Assembly (NCBI RefSeq): GCF_023065955.2
Contig: NW_026623008.1
Span: forward strand, 17,390,501 to 17,454,500
Direction: 5' to 3'
Source of the DNA: Ursus arctos
Taxonomy: Eukaryota > Chordata > Mammalia > Carnivora > Ursidae
DNA length: 64,000 bases
The notes under the pieces were generated by a model, which searched no databases, was not told the DNA's origin, and saw nothing but the letters and a program-made list of their open reading frames with translations. Below, one piece after another: positions 23,901-31,453 of this stretch. Positions within the stretch are counted from its first letter, which is position 1; each line of letters begins with the position of its first letter. A program made the position numbers and the translations under genes.

Positions 23901-26900
23901 GTGAATATTTTTTTTCTCAGTAGCTGGCCTTTTCATTTTCTTCAGGCTTTTTTTTTTTAAGAGTAAAAGTTTAAAATGTGGTGAAATCCAGTTTATTAGA
24001 TATTATGGACTAAATTGTATTCCCCCCAAAATCACATGCTGAAGCCCTAACCCCCATGGGACTGTATAGGTCCTTGGAGATAGGGCCTTTCAAGAGGTAA
24101 TGAGGATTAAATCCGGTCATAAGGGTGGGGTCCTAAACCAATAGGACTTATATTCTGTAAGGAATCGAAAGGGATACCAGGCATGTTCTCACACGGAGTA
24201 AAGGCCATGTGAGGACAGAGAGAGAAGGAAGTCATTTGCAAGCCAAGGAGAGAGGCCTCAGGAGAAAGCAAACCTGCTGATGCCTTGATTTTGGACTACC
24301 ACCTTCTGGAACTGTGAGAAGTACATGTCTGTTGTTTAAGCCCCCCAGGCTATGGTACTTTGTCATGGTAGCCCTGGCAGACTAAGACAGATTTTGGTAC
24401 CAAAAATGGGGTGCTAATGTAAGAAACAGTTAAAAATGTGGAAGTGGTTTTGCAACTGGGAAAATGGCTAGAGGTGGAAAGAGTTTTCAGGTGCATGCTA
24501 GAAATGCCCAGAGTACCCTGAAGAGACTGTTGGTAGGAAAATGGAGTCAAAGGTGGTTCTAGGAAGAGCTCAGATGCAAAGCGAAGAATGTCTTACTGGA
24601 AACTGGGGGAAAGGAGATCCTTATAAAGTCTCAAAGGACTTGGCTGAACTGTGTTTTGGTGTTTTGTGGGAAATAGAAGTTAAAAGCGATGAACTTGGAT
24701 ATTTAGGTGAGGAGATTTCTAGGCAAAGTGTTGAAGATGGGACCTGTTTTCTCCTTCCTGCTTATGGTAAAAGGAGAGGGGAGAGAGGCACGTAGAAAGG
24801 ACTGTTAGGCAAAAAGGAACAAGAACTGGAAAATTCTCAGCCTATGCATATGGCAAAAAATGAGAAAGTAAGTTCTAGAAGGAACACCAAGGGTGAGGGT
24901 GTGGCTGGGAAGTTATTTGATAAGGAGATCATGCACAGGGACTCATGGACTTCATCAGCCATCTCAGTAGAAGCCAGGAACAGAGGTGGGATTAGAATTG
25001 TCTATCCATCCATCTACCTACCTACCTACTTACCTCCCTCCCTCACCTTGTCTACTGAAAAGATTGAAAGCAAGCGCTAAGTAGTGATCAACACAGCTAG
25101 CACACAGCTCGTGTTCTTTAAAACCATTTTCTACTAAATGGAGAAATGGCTGATTCAGGTTTTAGGTCAGGAATTGTGCAAATGAGCCTGGAACATCCTG
25201 GTAAAACAGCAATAAAATAATCAAAACTACTAGCGTCAAATAAAAGGACTCAGAAGCTAACTTGAAAGGATTTTCGCTGGCCAAAGGCGGGACAATTCAA
25301 GCTTTAATGAGTAGACAAGTTGCAATGGATTGAAGCCATCAGATATGTTTAAGTTCTTGAGTTCATAATGATAATAAAAAAACCAAAGCAATTGCCTTTG
25401 AGAGACAATAGGGAACCAATTCATGATCTTGAAAACTTGTGTGTGCGCACGCACGCACGCACACACACACACACACACACAATCAAGCATTTGTCCTGTC
25501 TTGCCTATCTGAATAGTACACTATCAAATGCTACAAGAGAGGAAGCATCTCTTTGTAAAATAATTCCACCTAACTAGTGAAAAGAATAATGCAATTAGAA
25601 TATCATCATTTTAGAATCCTCACAGGTGTTTAAAAGGTGTAACAGAGAAGGACAACATCATAAAGGTCTGGAGGATGGACTTTCAAGTCTAATCAATCTG
25701 TCCCGGCTCCGCTGTTCCCAGCTCTGTGACTTGGAGCAAACTAGAATCTGGGGGCCTCCCTCTTCTGCCCTGCAGACGGCAGGTGCCACACCTCTCCTTG
25801 TGGGGTTGTGTGAGAATAAACATGTTTCATGTGTGGACACACAGCAAACACACAGTTCACATCAGGTGTGTCCTGACTCTTGATACATCTCTGTACATTC
25901 TTTCTTTTGAAAGCTCGCTGGGCATCTGCCCCTTTCCGAGATAGGCACCCCGACTCACATCTGGATGTTACAGAAGGAGGGACCAGGACAGAACAGGAAG
26001 CACATCAGCTTCGGGGTCAGACAGACTGGGGTTTTTCCTTCCAGCTCCATCCCTGGTTTCCTTGGGCAAATCATAGCACCTCTCCGAGCTCAGGTTCCTC
26101 GTCTCTAATGGGGGATGTGCAGGGCTCTGTTGACTTAGCGTCCGACTCCTGATTTCGGCTTAGGTCATGATCTCAGGGTGGTGGGGTTGAACACCATGTC
26201 GGGCTCCGTGCTCCCTTTGCTCTTCCCCCTGCTCTCACTCTCTTTCCCTCAAATAAATAAATAAACAAACAAAATCTTTTAAAAAATAAAATAAAATGGG
26301 GGCAATGCAGTGCCTGCCTGGGTCTACAGGGAGGAAAGAAGTGAAACGTTGACTCAAGATGTTGGCACCCAGCCTGGCCCAGGTGGGCCCTGCCCACTCG
26401 GCACTTCCCTCCCCTTCCGACTTCCTCCTCCTCACCCACCTAGATGAGTCCTCTTGACTATCTGCTTTCATCATCTTACTCTCCTAGCAAAGAACCTCAA
26501 GTGATTACCATCTATGTGCAAGGATGTCTGCTTCTGCTTTCAGATTTCTCTGGATTAGTCATGGCTCCCTGGGCTGCCGTGTTGAGAGGGACCTCAAGGC
26601 TTCATAGGGAAAAGGGTGATCCTATGGCAATGCCTACCACGGGTTTGCCCTCCTTTGTCAGCTGGAACAACTCCAAGCATGTCATTCAGGCCCTGGAGAA
26701 TGCCCCCATTGTGCCCTTGTAGCTCTACCCCAACCTTGTTCCGATGCTTCTCGAAGATCTTCCCGAGCCCCGGCAGACCCAACACCTGCGTGCTGTGCCC
26801 TAATCAACATCATTCCCACCTCCAGACCTTTATCAACGCTCTCTCCAAACACCTGCCACCTGCGTCTCCCATGGGACATAGAGAACCAGGAAGCTGACCA

Positions 26901-29900
26901 CACCCGGCGCAGCTGTCCCAGACACGCCCCTCCAGCCTCTGCCCACCTCTTCAGGCTCCCTAAACGCCAGACTGGAGGCTCCCGCCTACCTTTGATAGGC
27001 CACAAAATAGGTCACATTCTGGGAGTAGCCAGGCCCTGGGAGCCATGTCAGGTACACACTGAAGTTCCGGGAGAGCAGGGTCACGTTCCGGGGAGGGGCC
27101 AGACAGGGCTTCCCTGTGGGAGAGAAAGAGGTCATGAAGCCTGGAGCTCCTGGCTGGTCTTGACATAGGCCGCTTGGAGCTGAAGAGCAGTGTGGTGGGC
27201 AGTCAGGTGCTCGCTGAGCTGAGAACCAGGAGTCATCTGAGATAGCTAAAGCATAGGTGACATGAGGTAGGCTGGGAACCCAGGGTCAGGATTCCAACCA
27301 CAGGCGTGCCACTGACTGCCTGTACCGCAGCCCCTTCCCCTCCCTAGGCCTCAGTGGCCCATCTGGCACCTGAGGGCTTCAGTGGAACACCTCCGAACAG
27401 GAACCATCTAACCGTCTACTGGATTTGCTGGACTCCAGGAGGGAACAGCCCTGAGGGTCTCAGGAGCAGGCACTCAGTTCCATTCTTAGCCATGTCCCTG
27501 GAGCTTGCCTGCCGTGGTCCCTGACCATGAGTAGATGCACAATAAATATTTGCTGAAGGAATGAATATTGTGATAATTTGGATTATTCCAAAGGCCTCCC
27601 AACTGGTCTCCCTGCTTCCAACCTTGTCCTTTCAGTCCATTCTCCACATAGCAGCAAGGGGGGAAATCAAAGTCAGATCATGTCGCTCTTCTGCTCGAAG
27701 AATTCTAATGGCTTTCCTTTCATTCAAGGTTAAATCCAAAGTCTTTATAATCCTGCTCCCCCCTCAAGACCTACCTAATCCCACCCACTGCTCTCCGTGT
27801 GCTCCCTGCTCTCCAGCCACACTGGCCTTTCTGCTGTTCCTAGAGCATGCCAGGCACGCCCCACCGCCAGGCCTTACCACCAGCTGTTCCCTCTGCCTGG
27901 ACGGCTCCCCCTCCCTGGATCTCCATCAGGCTCATGCCTTTGCTTCTTTCACATCTCTGCTCAGATGTCACAGTCTCAGCGACACTTTTCCTGACGCCCC
28001 TCAAGGGAAACCACACTTTCCCTGACATCCCCTCCTCGACACCCTCCTCACTGCTCACCCTCATCTTTTGAAATATACATCTGATTACACCTCTCCCCAG
28101 TTCCATGCCCTTCCCTGGCCTTTGGAATAAAGTCCATGCTCCTTAGTGAGGTACATGACAGGCCATCTTGTCGACCCCTCCCTGATAGCTCCCCAGCGGG
28201 CTCACTGGGCTGCAGCCAATCTTGCTTCTTGTCCTTCTCAAACTACTACATTCTCTTGGGTGACTTTGAACCCAGGAGTCGTTGACTGCCTCGTGTTCAC
28301 CATTCAGACTCTTTTTTTTTTTAACCATCTAATATTTAAAAGATTTGTTTTAAATGTCAATTCCCTAACATCTCGAAGTAGTGGTAGCGAGGGTGAGGGG
28401 GATGACAGTGATGATGATAGCAGCCAACCTGTATTGTGTCCTAACGATGTGTCAGGAGCCATGCTAAGGATGTCGTTGCATTTTCTTTGAATCCTTCCCA
28501 TATCCCTAGGAGGTAGGTACTAACCGTGACCATTACATTAGAGATGAGGGAACAGAGGACTTCTCAGGTAATAAGTTGTAGAGTCGGAAGCCAAATCCAG
28601 GCCTAATAGCCAGCTCCAAATTCTGAGCTCTTGACCACACTTCCTCCTTGAGGTTCTCATGGGCCTGTTCAGCTTTATTCTTCCAACATCGATGAACCAC
28701 TATTGGTCAATGACATCTGTGGACCACTGTGTGCCAGAAGTTTCAAAGAGGAATATAATCCATTCCTGCCCTTTAGGAGCCCAGGGTCCTGTGAGAATTC
28801 AGCTCTCTGAAGGGTCACACAGGTGGTGACAGAAATCCACACCAGTTACAGAATGGCGTGGGGGAGGGGCGGGGGCCAGTCTACTGATGGTTCACGGCAC
28901 AGCTCCCACCCCTGGCCTTTTAACCCAAATATGGGTGCCGGCTTCCACCTCATCCTGTGACCCCTACTTGGACCTGGATCACTGGGGTGTAGATACTGTC
29001 ACGGTCCCCAGCTTTCTAGCAGCCGAGCAGCAGAGGCCAAAGTCTGTCTGCAAACAGATTATAAGGTATTTTGTAGGCAGGACACACCCACAGGAGAAAT
29101 AGCCGCTAGACCGATTACCATCTACTGCGCCTTCAAAGGGGGCGAGGCCCTGGTTTGGCACTTTATGCACAAAACCTCCTTCAGTCCTTAGGACACACCC
29201 ACCGATGCAGTAGGTGTCATTCCGCTTCCACGGAGGGGCACTAGACTCAGAGACAGATGGTAAAAATGTGCCGGAGGCTGCACAGCCGGTTTGTGTGGGA
29301 GCCAAGATTCGAGCCTGGATCTGGCTGCGCTTCACCCTAAACTGTCACACGCCACAGTTTGTGTCGGGTGCGTTACATGTTCCTCAGGTAAAAGTGTAGC
29401 TAGGTCCAGACAGGAACACTATTGAGTCTGACGGTGAAACAGGGGGACAGAGGGTCCCCTCCCCACCCCCACATACACACAAGTGCACTGTCCTTTACCA
29501 GCTGCTGTAACAGTCACTGCTGTGGAGACGCCAGGGGCTCGGGCATCCCTGAGCTGACCCAGGAGGATGGGTGGGCTTGCTCCAGCTGCCCACCCCATCG
29601 GCCAAAGCTGGCCACACCTGCTTCAGCCTCAGTCTTCTCTTCCATGTGTCCCACCTGCGCTTTCCTTCTTGGGCAATTCCCCTGATTGCTCTGAGCCTCA
29701 GTTTCTCCATCTGAAAAGGGAGAAAATTCCCTACCTCATAGGACGGTTGGGTTGTACCACTTAAATAGGGGAATGTGGTGTCCAGCACAAAGAAGGTGCT
29801 CAAGAAATGTTGGCTTTTAATATCAGTATTACATTATGCCCAAGGACTCTTCTTGCTCTTAAATTGTTAGCCTAAGACTAGGAAGTCTAAGATTGGGGGC

Positions 29901-30589
29901 AATATTGGGACCTTCTCCTGACTGGTTGGGGTTTGGTGGTTGGGTCCTAGCCTGGGGTGTTTTGTACCCTGCTACCACCTTACTTACCAGTGGGGCCCAG
30001 AGAAAAAAGGTGGCTTGTTAGAGTAACAGCAGCGCACAGACTAAGCCCAGCTCCTTCCCCTCAGTCTGGGTGGTGCTTCTGAAACCGTCTGCGGGAGGAA
30101 GGGATGGGGGCTGCGCGGGATGGCAGGACTTCCCCTAATAGCGAGGATCCAGTGTCTTATGAAGGCAGGGGACAGTGCCTTTAGGAAACCTTAAGTAGCA
30201 CTTTATAAAACAGCGCAGCTGCCTTTTAAACTGCCACTGTCTTTTCCTGTTCACCTGGAGTTGAAGTGGCATTAGGAAACTGGGTCAGTTTCGTCCCAGA
30301 AAGGAATTTCAAAGACTCTCCTCTGTGTCGTCCCAAGTCCCAGTTTAGAAGACAGAGCGTGGTGGGTGGGCGGGGACGATCGCACCTGCTCCGGGGCTGC
30401 GTGCAGGCTGCGGGCAGGCTGCGGTCACTTCCCTCCTTCCCGGAGCTCCGCCACCCGGGGTAGGCGCCCCGCGGCCCCCGCCCGCCCCGCGGCCCCCGCC
30501 CGCCCCGCGGCCCCGCGGCCCCCGCGCTTACCTAGAGTAGACTGCAGCAGGCACAGCAGTAGGGGGACCCACCGCCCGACCCCCGCCAG
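14217..30589 (-). CDS. IFNLR1: Interferon lambda receptor 1, complete seven-exon gene
   Basis: IFNLR1 binds type III interferons (IFN-lambda) at the cell surface, recruits IL10RB, and signals through JAK1/TYK2 to STAT1/STAT2. Coding exons (minus strand): 30532-30589, 26990-27113, 21218-21402, 18355-18497, 16751-16910, 16088-16221 and 14217-14999. Every junction is GT..AG, phases are 1,2,1,0,1,0 as in the class II receptor family, and the lengths join to an uninterrupted 528-codon frame (human is 520). Visible features, counted from the CTG at 30589: signal peptide about 1-20; two fibronectin-III domains about 25-225 with N-glycosylation sequons NVT, NFS, NVT, NAT and NKT; transmembrane segment about 228-250; JAK1-binding box PRALDF at 265-270; acidic run about 325-339; and tyrosines at 346, 405 and 525 matching human Y343, Y406 and Y517. 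The aligned initiator is CTG rather than ATG. Both the identity and the exon structure are secure; the start is not. Confidence 0.96.
14790..14832 (-). repeat. Coding trinucleotide tract for the acidic run
   Basis: GAC/GAG triplets on the coding strand (cctcgtcctcgtcctcctc type on plus) encode the EEEDEDEDED segment. Its length is likely polymorphic, and it accounts for part of the length difference from human. Confidence 0.7.
15000..16087 (-). other. IFNLR1 intron 6
   Basis: This is a phase-0 intron of 1088 bp between the transmembrane exon and the tail exon (donor CTG|GTATGG at 16087, acceptor ending at 15000). No repeat or extra exon was recognised. Confidence 0.85.
16088..16221 (-). CDS. 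IFNLR1: IFNLR1 exon 6 (transmembrane)
   Basis: The 134-nt exon encodes the end of the stalk, the membrane span (about 21 hydrophobic residues ending IAIGYVIW) and the juxtamembrane NPWFQRAKTPRAL, which contributes PRAL of the JAK1-binding PxxLxF box. The acceptor is ttacttag|GAGCCCCC and the donor CTG|GTATGG. Since 134 is not divisible by three, skipping this exon frameshifts into exon 7 and ends after a short new tail. Confidence 0.95.
16242..16472 (+). mobile_element. CAN-SINE in IFNLR1 intron 5, antisense to the gene
   Basis: The head (ggggcacctggtggctcag) is at 16255 and a 20-bp-plus A tail ends near 16459; the imperfect target-site duplication is agaacgacagaa / agaactacagaa. In transcript orientation the T-rich complement comes first and the SINE head ends about 33 nt before exon 6. 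Confidence 0.95.
16485..16685 (+). repeat. MIR element in IFNLR1 intron 5
   Basis: MIR text is clear: 'cgcacgcactatcccgtgtaatcctc', 'ccaagattcagagaggtga', 'agacacacagtaag' and 'ggagctgggatttt'. Confidence 0.85.
16751..16910 (-). CDS. IFNLR1: IFNLR1 exon 5 (second fibronectin-III domain, C-terminal half)
   Basis: The acceptor is ccaaacag|ACGCGATTTCCC and the donor CCAG|GTGAGTGCC. The 160-nt exon encodes TRFPVTPRGQPVHIPL through KPTCFFLEAP, including the conserved HYCLSARTIYTF strand. The NK of exon 4 joined to T here makes an NKT sequon across the junction, as in human. Confidence 0.95.
16911..18354 (-). other. IFNLR1 intron 4
   Basis: This phase-0 intron of 1444 bp contains a MER5A-type hAT remnant at 17642-17864 and AT-rich sequence near 17330-17440. 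No additional exon was seen. Confidence 0.85.
17642..17864 (-). repeat. MER5A-type hAT (Charlie) DNA transposon remnant
   Basis: The ends are inverted repeats (caggggtcagtaaacc at the left, gtttgccaacccctg at the right), and the interior contains 'tctggcctgccgtc' and 'tttgctatctggcgctttacag', the reverse of the MER5A consensus. It is nonautonomous and old. Confidence 0.85.
18355..18497 (-). CDS. IFNLR1: IFNLR1 exon 4 (second fibronectin-III domain, N-terminal half)
   Basis: The acceptor is tttctgccag|TGGAGCC and the donor AACAAG|GTAAGAAG. It encodes EPAPPVLVVTRTEEIL through FWKEGIRNK, with an NAT glycosylation sequon and one cysteine (LPHCMPP). EPAPPVL and DLKYEV match human closely. Confidence 0.96.
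18625..18770 (+). repeat. MIR element
   Basis: It shows 'gtcaaggacctactatgcgtcaagagcc', 'agctccgcagtgacccc' and 'ggcaaactgagattagagaggt' in MIR order. Confidence 0.75.
19319..19556 (-). mobile_element. CAN-SINE with 15-bp target-site duplication
   Basis: The reverse-oriented arctoid-type SINE (tail at 19334, head 'taccCAGGCGCCCC' ending 19541) is flanked by perfect copies of ccttcctttctttct at 19319-19333 and 19542-19556. Confidence 0.95.
20111..20342 (-). mobile_element. CAN-SINE with 15-bp target-site duplication
   Basis: The SINE occupies 20126-20327 in reverse orientation, between perfect copies of ttctcttctccttct at 20111-20125 and 20328-20342. It is recent by its intact consensus-like body. 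Confidence 0.95.
20710..20938 (-). mobile_element. CAN-SINE with 13-bp target-site duplication
   Basis: The SINE occupies 20723-20925 in reverse orientation and belongs to an older subtype (gagagacagagagcacaagt). The target site aaaattgtttctt appears at 20710-20722 and 20926-20938. Confidence 0.95.
21218..21402 (-). CDS. IFNLR1: IFNLR1 exon 3 (first fibronectin-III domain, C-terminal half)
   Basis: The acceptor is tccctcag|CGCTCCGACC and the donor GAAG|GTAAGTC. It encodes APTPRRWRKVKKCAG through SKYLDYLFE. KKCAGTKDLACSLMCLEK holds the cysteines of the first domain, and QDLYNKFKGRV is identical to human. The first methionine of the whole predicted protein is in this exon (SLMCLEK), so an ATG-only start would delete the signal peptide. 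Confidence 0.96.
21890..22800 (-). repeat. LINE-2, antisense, split by a SINE
   Basis: The plus strand carries the reverse L2 text: 'ggaggccagcgtggcgg', 'gtaaggagcttggattttattcc', 'aggaagccactggaaggttctg', 'gatcactct', 'catggattggatgtggg' and 'ggctactcctggattt'. The SINE at 22352 interrupts it at the 'gatcactct' point. Confidence 0.8.
22339..22586 (+). mobile_element. CAN-SINE inside an L2
   Basis: The element occupies 22352-22573, with target-site copies aaaagatcactct at 22339-22351 and 22574-22586. The duplication is L2 sequence, so the SINE is the younger element. Confidence 0.95.
22890..23245 (+). repeat. LINE-1 ORF2-region fragment, heavily mutated
   Basis: A-rich sequence follows the L1 ORF2 order ('gacaaaatatagactttaaagtcc', 'gaaatagaaaatccacaatc', 'cctcactcagtaattgatgattgaac'). 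No usable reading frame remains. Confidence 0.65.
23289..23430 (-). repeat. MLT1-like LTR fragment, antisense
   Basis: The reverse complement reads 'gactgaatcgtacacctgc', 'catatgttgaagccctaacc', 'ggggcctttcaagaggtaat' and 'aaccaataggact', matching the LTR at 24004-24149 in opposite orientation. It is a noncoding remnant of the ERVL-MaLR class. Confidence 0.75.
23440..23995 (-). repeat. LINE-1 3' region, antisense
   Basis: The plus strand has the reversed L1 text 'tggacatatgttttcatttctctt', 'acattcccaccaacaatgc', 'ctttgatttgcatttgcctgatgac' and 'tcttgagatgcaggagttctttatct'. Confidence 0.85.
24002..24400 (+). repeat. MLT1-type (ERVL-MaLR) LTR
   Basis: The sense LTR text is seen: 'ggactaaattgtattcccccc', 'gccatgtgaggacagagag', 'gcaagccaaggagagaggcc', 'gattttggactac' and 'tgttgtttaagccccccaggc', ending 'gcagactaagac'. 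It is an ancient endogenous retrovirus-like LTR with no coding capacity. Confidence 0.8.
24400..24990 (+). repeat. MaLR internal-region remnant
   Basis: It follows directly on the LTR with 'gtaccaaaaatggggtgctaa', 'gaagtggttttgcaactggg', 'gaagagactgttggtaggaaaatgg' and 'gcgatgaacttggatattta', matching the internal region usually found with MLT1/MST elements. An 84-codon open stretch at 24541-24795 is residual and not a gene. Confidence 0.7.
25003..25050 (+). repeat. (CATC/TACC)n low-complexity tract
   Basis: Repeats of tatccatccatc then tacctacctacct follow one another in about 45 bp. Confidence 0.8.
25438..25482 (+). repeat. (CA)n / (CGCA)n microsatellite
   Basis: A compound tract of gcgcacgcacgcacgc followed by about ten CA units. 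It is alternating purine/pyrimidine throughout. Confidence 0.95.
26128..26303 (+). mobile_element. CAN-SINE lacking its head
   Basis: The body begins at 'gacttagcgtccgactcctg' and runs to a tail of 'aaataaataaataaacaaac'. The first 25-30 bases of the SINE are missing. Loosely similar flanks (aatgggggatgtgcag and aatgggggcaatgcag) suggest insertion of a truncated copy. Confidence 0.8.
26990..27113 (-). CDS. IFNLR1: IFNLR1 exon 2 (first fibronectin-III domain, N-terminal half)
   Basis: The acceptor is cccacag|GGAAGCCC and the donor CAAAG|GTAGGCGGG. It encodes (G)KPCLAPPRNVTLLSRN through YFVAYQ, with three N-glycosylation sequons (NVT, NFS, NVT). The third (QNVTYF) is absent in human, which has an aspartate there. 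The added cysteine in KPCLAPP near the mature N terminus is also not in the human protein. Confidence 0.96.
27590..28260 (+). repeat. LINE-2 fragments
   Basis: Sense L2 text is present: 'tctccctgcttccaaccttgtc', 'gaattctaatggctttcc', 'agctgttccctctgcctgg' and 'cacatctctgctcagatgtcac'. Confidence 0.8.
29150..29345 (+). repeat. MIR element
   Basis: It carries 'ttggcactttatgcac', 'ggcactagactcagagacag' and 'gagccaagattcgagcctgg' in MIR order. Confidence 0.7.
30472..30526 (-). repeat. G-rich 18-bp tandem repeat beside the exon 1 donor
   Basis: On plus, cggcccccgcccgccccg occurs at 30472-30489 and again, identical, at 30490-30507, followed by two shorter units. On the transcript strand this is a series of G3-G5 runs beginning 4 nt after the donor GT. 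Confidence 0.9.
30532..30589 (-). CDS. IFNLR1: IFNLR1 exon 1 (signal peptide; CTG at the start position)
   Basis: The exon encodes AGVGRWVPLLLCLLQSTL plus G, matching the human signal peptide AGPERWGPLLLCLLQ, then a donor CTAG|GTAAGCG. The codon aligned with human ATG is CTG (30589-30587), in the context GCCGGC-CTG-G, with the favoured G at -3 and +4. The frame stays open upstream to a TGA at 30811-30809 but has no ATG, and it would run through the promoter motifs. I therefore place the start at this CTG, tentatively. A sequencing error, an allele-specific change or an alternative first exon are the other options. Confidence 0.8.
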
Positions 30590-31029
30590 GCCGGCTCCAG
30601 CGCTGCCGGCCCGGTACGGCCGGGTCCCACCTCCCACCTCCGGGCTCACCGGCCCACAGGTTGCCGCTGCCGGCAGCCAATGGGAGGCCGAGCTACGGGC
30701 CGGGGGCGGGGCCCGCCTGGGGCTTTCCCTGGGGCAGCCCCGCAGCCGCGAGCGAGGTAGGCGGCCGGCTCCCAGGGCCACCCCCGCTCGAAGACAGCTG
30801 GTGGCTCCTCAGTGCCTGCCCTGCGGTTTGTTCAGCCCGATCCCGGGCGCTGGGGCGCGGGGGACGGGGGGGTTCGGTAAATCCGTATATGGGGGGAGGG
30901 AAGGGAAGGAAAACTGCTTATTACCAAAAACCACAGTTAGGGATTCCAATATGGGACTTCCAAACAGGCCTAAGAGAACGTTCAGAGCCAGTTTAACAGC
31001 ACAGCCTCGCACACCATGGGCGGTGTCTG

Positions 31030-31165
31030 AGCGTGTTCTGTGTACCAGATAGTAAGCCAAGCGCTTCCCACACATTATCTACTTTAATCCCTCTGAAAAG
31101 CTGGTGGGTCGGTCCTGTTATTCTGCACATTCTTCACAGGCGGAGTGGCAGCTCCAGAGCTAACG
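31030..31165 (+). repeat. MIR element upstream of IFNLR1
   Basis: It contains 'gttctgtgtaccagatagtaagccaagcgcttcccacacattatct' as separate MIR words and 'ctgttattctgcacattctt'. Confidence 0.65.
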
Positions 31166-31453
31166 GACTCGTTCTGGGGAGAGCTGGTGCCTCCGACAGG
31201 CTTGGTGTGTTACCAGGCACCCGAACAGCAGTCGTTCCAAGTAAGGGAACCAGCCACACCACAGAATAGTCTACATTAAAAAGGATATTGCCCGGGGATA
31301 TGTAATGACTCGGGGATGTTTGCAACATACTCCGTAGCAGGAAAGCAAGTAGCAAAATATGGCCCCATTAAAAAAAATATCTGTATGTCCATAGGCATGG
31401 ATAACAGGTCGAGGATATTCACCAATATGTTCATTGTTAATTTTTGGGTGGTG

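Larger units (their letters stand above)
21403..26989 (-). other. IFNLR1 intron 2
   Basis: This phase-2 intron of 5587 bp holds antisense L2 (about 21890-22800), a SINE inside it, L1 pieces (22890-23245 sense, 23440-23995 antisense), two MLT1-type LTR segments in inverted orientation, MaLR internal sequence, a (CA)n tract and a 5'-truncated SINE. Confidence 0.85.
27114..30531 (-). other. IFNLR1 intron 1
   Basis: This phase-1 intron of 3418 bp contains an L2 piece at about 27590-28260, MIR-like pieces at 28380-28640 and 29150-29340, and a G-rich tandem repeat immediately after the donor. Confidence 0.85.
30360..30880 (-). promoter_or_regulatory. IFNLR1: IFNLR1 CpG island and promoter
   Basis: A dense GC- and CpG-rich block surrounds exon 1. 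Upstream of the exon (higher coordinates) are a CCAAT box (30677-30681 on plus) and an Sp1-type GC box (gggggcgggg, 30702-30711). No TATA box is visible. The arrangement suggests a TATA-less start somewhere near 30620-30670, giving a short 5'UTR. No clear ISRE was noted by eye. Confidence 0.75.

Noticed and set aside
24541..24795. 84-codon plus-strand frame in IFNLR1 intron 2
   Set aside because: It matches internal MaLR retroelement sequence next to an MLT1 LTR, which is noncoding; the frame is residual.
30590..30781. N-terminal extension of IFNLR1 from an upstream GTG
   Set aside because: The stretch contains the CCAAT and Sp1 promoter motifs and does not resemble a signal peptide; GTG is a poor eukaryotic start.
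30366..31052. 228-codon plus-strand frame across the IFNLR1 CpG island
   Set aside because: It is antisense to exon 1 and lies in GC-rich DNA where stops are rare; it is proline/arginine-rich with no family resemblance.
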